In this document: piece by piece, positions 13,209 through 15,823 of the stretch
Layout: every line of letters begins with the position of its first letter
How positions within the stretch are numbered: position 1 is the first letter of the stretch
Origin: an uncultured Lachnospiraceae bacterium
GTDB taxonomy: Bacteria > Bacillota > Clostridia > Lachnospirales > Lachnospiraceae
Reading direction: 5' to 3'
Assembly (NCBI GenBank): GCA_910588285.1
Contig: CAJUQB010000029.1
Location: 33,719-49,541, forward strand
DNA: 15,823 nucleotides
Translations under genes and position numbers: made by a program
Notes under the pieces: generated by a model
Database searches by the model: none
The model's input: the letters and a program-made list of their open reading frames with translations, nothing else
What the model was told of the DNA's origin: nothing

Positions 13209-14189
13209 ATGGAGAAGGAGTGGAAGGCGCAGAGAAACGGGTGGTGGCAGAGGCTGTGGAACCGGTATAAGAACCAGAAGATCCGGGACAAGATTCTGCT
13301 GGCCAACATAGGGGTTGTATTGATTCTGGTACTGCTGCTGGGGGTTATGGGATATGGCATATCCAGGAAGCTTTTGGTTTCCCAGGCCATAAAGAATTCC
13401 CAGACCCTGATGGAGCAGCTGAGCGGGAATTTTAATTATGCGGTAAAATCCATGGAGGACATGGTGCTGATGCAGACCTTTAACAAGGAGTTTTCCAATA
13501 TGGTGCGGGCAGATGCTTCCACGGATTACACGGAGAAGGAATGGTATGACAAGAGACGGGCAGTGACAAATTACAGCTATAATCTGATTAATTTTAACAA
13601 ATATATCCGAACTGTGATCATACAGGATCCCAATGGCCTGGTCTACTACATTTCTGCCGATAACCAGGGGATGGAGGAAGGGGCGCGGGACAGATGCCTG
13701 GCCTATGAGGAGGATACCCCAAATGGCCTGCCGGACACCATTGGCACAGGCAGCTATGAGGCGTTTTTTGAAAAAGCCTGCTACTTGAAGGCAGAGTATG
13801 AGGCCTACCTTCTGGTGACAATCTGGGGCAGTCATTGGGAAAAGGCGTATTTTAGCCGGGGCATTGAGAATTTCCTGTATGACCTGGCCGCAGAGCCGGA
13901 CTGGTGCAGCAGGATCCTTCAGCTGATTATCCGCAAGAACCTGGTCATGCTGGAAAATTGGCTGAAGGAGCAGTACGGAAGGAAGCTGGCATTTTACGGG
14001 GGCATCAGCACCCAGCGGACGCTGCCCTTCGGGACGCCGGAGGAGGTGGAGGCAGAGACCCGGCAGGTGGTGGAGGCCATGAGCAAAGGAGGCGGCTTCA
14101 TTACCGCCCCCTCCCAGGAGATCCAGGGGGATGTGCCCTATGAGAACCTGTGCGCCCTGATCCGCACGGCGGTGGAGTATGCAGGGTGA
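13209..14189 (+). CDS. Chimeric ORF: YesM-like sensor kinase N-terminus fused to an internally shortened URO-D-type methyltransferase
   Basis: The open frame encodes 326 residues made of unlike parts. Residues 1 to about 155 look like the N-terminus of a YesM-type sensor histidine kinase: a basic start (WNRYKNQKIRDKILLANI), one membrane segment (29-51) and the beginning of an extracellular sensor (TNYSYNLINFNKYIRTVIIQDPNGLVYYIS). From about 180 the sequence is URO-D/MtaA-like (GSYEAFFEKACYLK, TIWGSHWEKAYFSRGIENFLYDL), then jumps at about 250-253 (LENW to LKEQYG) to the C-terminal part (FYGGISTQRTLPFGTPEEV, GGGFITAP). Roughly 75-80 residues usually found there are absent, as are all kinase catalytic domains. 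The ATG at 13209 has GGGAG 8 bases upstream; the in-frame ATG at 13188 has none. Neither original function is likely to survive. It may be a deletion remnant that remains open, or a misassembly. Confidence 0.75.
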   Translation: MEKEWKAQRNGWWQRLWNRYKNQKIRDKILLANIGVVLILVLLLGVMGYGISRKLLVSQAIKNSQTLMEQLSGNFNYAVKSMEDMVLMQTFNKEFSNMVRADASTDYTEKEWYDKRRAVTNYSYNLINFNKYIRTVIIQDPNGLVYYISADNQGMEEGARDRCLAYEEDTPNGLPDTIGTGSYEAFFEKACYLKAEYEAYLLVTIWGSHWEKAYFSRGIENFLYDLAAEPDWCSRILQLIIRKNLVMLENWLKEQYGRKLAFYGGISTQRTLPFGTPEEVEAETRQVVEAMSKGGGFITAPSQEIQGDVPYENLCALIRTAVEYAG

Positions 14190-15026
14190 TTATCTTCGGC
14201 TGTATGCGTCGTAGAAGGCATTGTAATAGAGGCAATTGTCCACCGGGGTGTTGGGCGGGATATGGTTTCCCACTGCCATGAAATAGCCCGGGCAGCTTTT
14301 TCCAAGGGAAATGCATCGCTTCACCTCGGCTTCAATGTCAGCTTTCTGGCCCAGTAACAGAACCCGGGTGTCAACGTTGCCTACGATTACATGGGTTTGG
14401 CCGTATACTTCGCAGAGACAGGCCAGGTCGGTGCATGGCTCCAGTACAAAGCCATGGATGCCGCAGGCGGCGATATCTGCTGCAAATTGAGTGTAATTGC
14501 CATCAGAGGTAAACAGTACCCGTTTACCGCAATCCAGCAGAGGGCGGATCAGCTGTTTCAGGCAGGGGAAGAGAAAGGTGCGGTAAAATTCCGGCGCAAG
14601 GAAGGCACCGCTGGTCCACACAAGATCGTCATGGACCATGACCACTGGTGAGCTGCACTGGGCCAGGGCTTCAAAATACTGCAGATTCCAGGCAGTATAG
14701 CGCTTCATAAATTCCCAGAAAAGCCTTTGGTCGGTTCCGGCGGAAAAGTCGACTCCGTGCTGCCGGTAGGAGGCATGGCCCATATTTGTACGCATATCGC
14801 CCAGCTGCCGGCAGGCAGGGATGGTGTGCCAATAGAAGCCGTAGTCCCAGGCCCTGACAAATTCCCGGGACGCCTGGGACTGGACTGCCGGGAGACTGTG
14901 GGAGGATACGGGAATGCCTGTAACCTTTTGGATCAGCTCCCAGTGGAACTCAGCAGAATATTCTGTTCTCGGAATTTTATCCGGCATTTCCAGATGGAGG
15001 GCGCTGAGGCCATTTTGATAGGACAT
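14190..15026 (-). CDS. URO-D family (corrinoid methyltransferase-like) protein, internally shortened
   Basis: The 278-residue protein resembles the uroporphyrinogen decarboxylase superfamily branch that includes MtaA/CmuA-type methyltransferases. Recognisable parts are GDMRTNMGHASYRQHGVDF (76-94), VVMVHDDLVWTSGAF, KRVLFTSDGNYTQFAADIAACGIHGFVLEPCTDL and GKSCPGYFMAVGNHIPPNTP near the end. Relatives are about 340-360 residues. Here GVDF (ending at residue 94, base 14745) runs directly into SAGTDQRLFWEF, so about 75 residues of the barrel appear to be missing, in frame. AAAGGAG lies 8 bases before the ATG. Its stop touches the stop of the chimeric gene on the other strand with no space or terminator. 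It is divergent from the AraC-type gene, a common arrangement for a regulator and its target. Activity is doubtful. Confidence 0.8.
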   Translation of the reverse strand: MSYQNGLSALHLEMPDKIPRTEYSAEFHWELIQKVTGIPVSSHSLPAVQSQASREFVRAWDYGFYWHTIPACRQLGDMRTNMGHASYRQHGVDFSAGTDQRLFWEFMKRYTAWNLQYFEALAQCSSPVVMVHDDLVWTSGAFLAPEFYRTFLFPCLKQLIRPLLDCGKRVLFTSDGNYTQFAADIAACGIHGFVLEPCTDLACLCEVYGQTHVIVGNVDTRVLLLGQKADIEAEVKRCISLGKSCPGYFMAVGNHIPPNTPVDNCLYYNAFYDAYSRR

Positions 15027-15062
15027 GATAATTGCTCCTTTCTTCTTTTTCTGTATGCTTCC

Positions 15063-15068
15063 ATTATA
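15063..15068 (-). promoter_or_regulatory. -10 element for the URO-D gene, without a recognisable -35
   Basis: On minus, TATAAT lies at 15068-15063, about 37 bases before the ATG at 15026. The region 16-18 bases upstream has no TTGACA-like hexamer. Promoters that rely on an AraC-type activator often look like this, and such a regulator is encoded divergently from 15127; the dependence is inference. Confidence 0.45.
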
Positions 15069-15126
15069 AAGAGGTTTTCAGGAAAAAGACATGGGATTCT
15101 TTTGCGAATAACTGGAGATTTTTGCA

Positions 15127-15612
15127 ATGGTTAATAAAAAATTCGTTGTGCTGGAAATAAAGACAAATGATGCGGAGCTTGAGATTTTGGAGCAGGAGCT
15201 GCCGACGGCTGGTACGGAATGGGAATTGCATGTCCGTATTCATACTCCAACGGCCGGCAATCAGGCTGGGGCGGCTGTGAATTTCAGCGGATTTGAGAGG
15301 CAGCGCAGGGTAGTTGCCTATGTGGAACAGAACCTCACGGCAGCCCTCCGCGTGGACCAGGTGGCGGAGGCCTTGGGTATATCTTATTTTTCCTTATCCA
15401 GGGATTTTAAGCGGGATACAGGGATGGGAATGAAAAAATATATGGAGCTTCTGCTGATGAGCCGGGCAAGGCATTACCTGGCGGCTACGGATCTCCGGAT
15501 CGGAGAGATTGCGGAGCGGCTGGGTTTTTCTGACGGGTTTTACTTTACTAAATTTTTCAGCAGGTATGAGAAGGTTTCTCCAAGGGAATACAGGAGAAGA
15601 CCGCAGCTGTGA
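15127..15612 (+). CDS. Short AraC-family transcriptional regulator (DNA-binding domain only)
   Basis: The last 100 or so residues of this 161-residue protein are a complete AraC/XylS double helix-turn-helix domain: RRVVAYVEQNLTAALRVDQVAEALGISYFSLSRDFKRDTG for the first, and RIGEIAERLGFSDGFYFTKFFSRYEKVSPREYRR for the second with the family signature. Typical members have about 280-300 residues, with a ligand-sensing or dimerisation N-domain. Here only about 55 unrecognised residues precede the DNA-binding part. GGAG lies 9 bases before the ATG, and a TAA (15109) closes the frame just upstream, so no longer start exists. It could be a truncated gene or a small constitutive activator. It is divergent from the URO-D gene across a 100-base interval and probably controls it. 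Confidence 0.85.
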   Translation: MVNKKFVVLEIKTNDAELEILEQELPTAGTEWELHVRIHTPTAGNQAGAAVNFSGFERQRRVVAYVEQNLTAALRVDQVAEALGISYFSLSRDFKRDTGMGMKKYMELLLMSRARHYLAATDLRIGEIAERLGFSDGFYFTKFFSRYEKVSPREYRRRPQL

Positions 15613-15620
15613 TGAAGAAG

Positions 15621-15642
15621 CATTTCAGGCATTGCCGAAATG
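15621..15642. repeat. Small hairpin after the araC-type gene
   Basis: CATTTC (15621-15626) pairs with GAAATG (15637-15642) and GGC with GCC inside, leaving one bulged A. No T-run follows on plus, so it is a weak terminator candidate at best. The rest of 15613-15664 shows nothing else. Confidence 0.4.
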
Positions 15643-15664
15643 AGAAGGAAATCAGAAAAAACAG

Positions 15665-15693
15665 TTGACAATCTGTTTTTCCTATAATATAAT
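15665..15693 (+). promoter_or_regulatory. Perfect consensus promoter of tRNA-Pro
   Basis: TTGACA (15665-15670) and TATAAT (15688-15693) are both perfect and separated by 17 bases. A second TATAAT overlaps at 15683-15688. Transcription would start near 15700, leaving a leader of about 50 bases to be removed before the tRNA at 15749. This strength is typical of stable RNA operons; the transcript may continue into genes beyond the window. Confidence 0.85.
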
Positions 15694-15748
15694 ATTATTC
15701 GTGCCACAACAGTGGGCACAAGCATAAAATATATGGAATGACAGATTC

Positions 15749-15823
15749 CGGGGTGTGGCTCAGCTTGGCTAGAGCGCCTGGTTTGGGACCAGGAGGTCGC
15801 AGGTTCGAATCCTGTCACCCCGA
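15749..15823 (+). tRNA. tRNA-Pro (anticodon UGG)
   Basis: The 75 bases fold as a complete cloverleaf: acceptor CGGGGTG (15749-15755) with CACCCCG (15816-15822), D-stem GCTC/GAGC, anticodon stem CCTGG/CCAGG around TTTGGGA with TGG at 15784-15786, T-arm GCAGG-TTCGAAT-CCTGT, and discriminator A at 15823, the last base of the window. Whether CCA is encoded cannot be seen. UGG reads proline codons, with all four possible depending on the wobble modification. Confidence 0.97.

Noticed and set aside
13019..13390. A 123-codon open frame on minus over the palindromic element
   Set aside because: It is encoded by inverted repeats and the antisense of the kinase-like N-terminus, with no domain.
14391..15134. 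Plus-strand open frames opposite the URO-D gene (14391-14651, 14727-15134)
   Set aside because: They are shadows of the minus-strand URO-D coding sequence, which has recognisable motifs and a proper RBS; the plus translations have none.
1..15823. CRISPR array, insertion sequence, prophage or toxin-antitoxin system
   Set aside because: No regularly spaced 25-40 base repeats, no transposase, integrase or phage structural gene and no recognisable toxin-antitoxin pair were found. The repeats seen are short tandem units or hairpins.

Overview
The window looks like chromosomal DNA from a Gram-positive Clostridia, most likely a Lachnospiraceae member. Grounds: purine-rich AGGAGG-type ribosome binding sites, good sigma-A promoters, a tRNA-Pro without encoded CCA, and Lachnospiraceae-type families (UPF0735 ACT protein beside hom, the ApgM-like 'proposed homoserine kinase', DUF2752, a papain-type peptidase with a lectin-like tail). 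Assignment below family level is not possible by eye.

Layout. (1) 1-146: the 3' end of a probable TPM-domain membrane protein. (2) 244-4391: a co-directional aspartate-family operon (UPF0735/ACT protein, homoserine dehydrogenase, ApgM-family enzyme probably acting as homoserine kinase, aspartate kinase) closed by a strong two-way terminator. Together these would cover the aspartate kinase, homoserine dehydrogenase and homoserine phosphorylation steps; asd and thrC are not in the window. An in-frame GTG with an ideal Shine-Dalgarno inside lysC probably produces a separate beta subunit, as in Bacillus subtilis. (3) 4432-5520: a minus-strand SprA-related putative metalloprotease with an extended -10 promoter, then a DUF2752 membrane protein on plus. 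(4) 5601-7742: tex with its own promoter. (5) 7816-12990: a tight five-gene operon from a consensus promoter: THUMP/RlmL-like RNA methyltransferase, secreted papain-like peptidase, N-acetylmuramoyl-L-alanine amidase, RdgB/HAM1 nucleotide house-cleaning enzyme and YfcE-like phosphodiesterase. It mixes cell-wall/extracytoplasmic hydrolysis with nucleotide and RNA maintenance. (6) 12994-13166: a terminator followed by a compact chain of hairpins including a near-perfect 46-nt palindrome, then another terminator-like hairpin. (7) 13209-15612: a rearranged-looking accessory segment. One open frame joins the N-terminus of a YesM-like sensor kinase to a URO-D-type methyltransferase that itself lacks its middle. 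A second URO-D-type gene, convergent with it and touching stop to stop, lacks a different middle segment. A short AraC-type regulator without its sensing domain is divergent from the second gene. (8) 15665-15823: tRNA-Pro(UGG) behind a perfect-consensus promoter, ending on the last base of the window.

The strongest unexplained signals are the chain of apparently in-frame deletions and fusions in segment 7, the compound palindromic element just before it, the internal lysC start, and a habit of short in-register repeats at gene ends (three stacked RBS-start units before rdgB, repeats at the start of the DUF2752 gene and at the end of the methyltransferase gene). I saw no CRISPR array, insertion sequence, transposase, integrase or phage gene. 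No gene-free stretch exceeds 300 bases.
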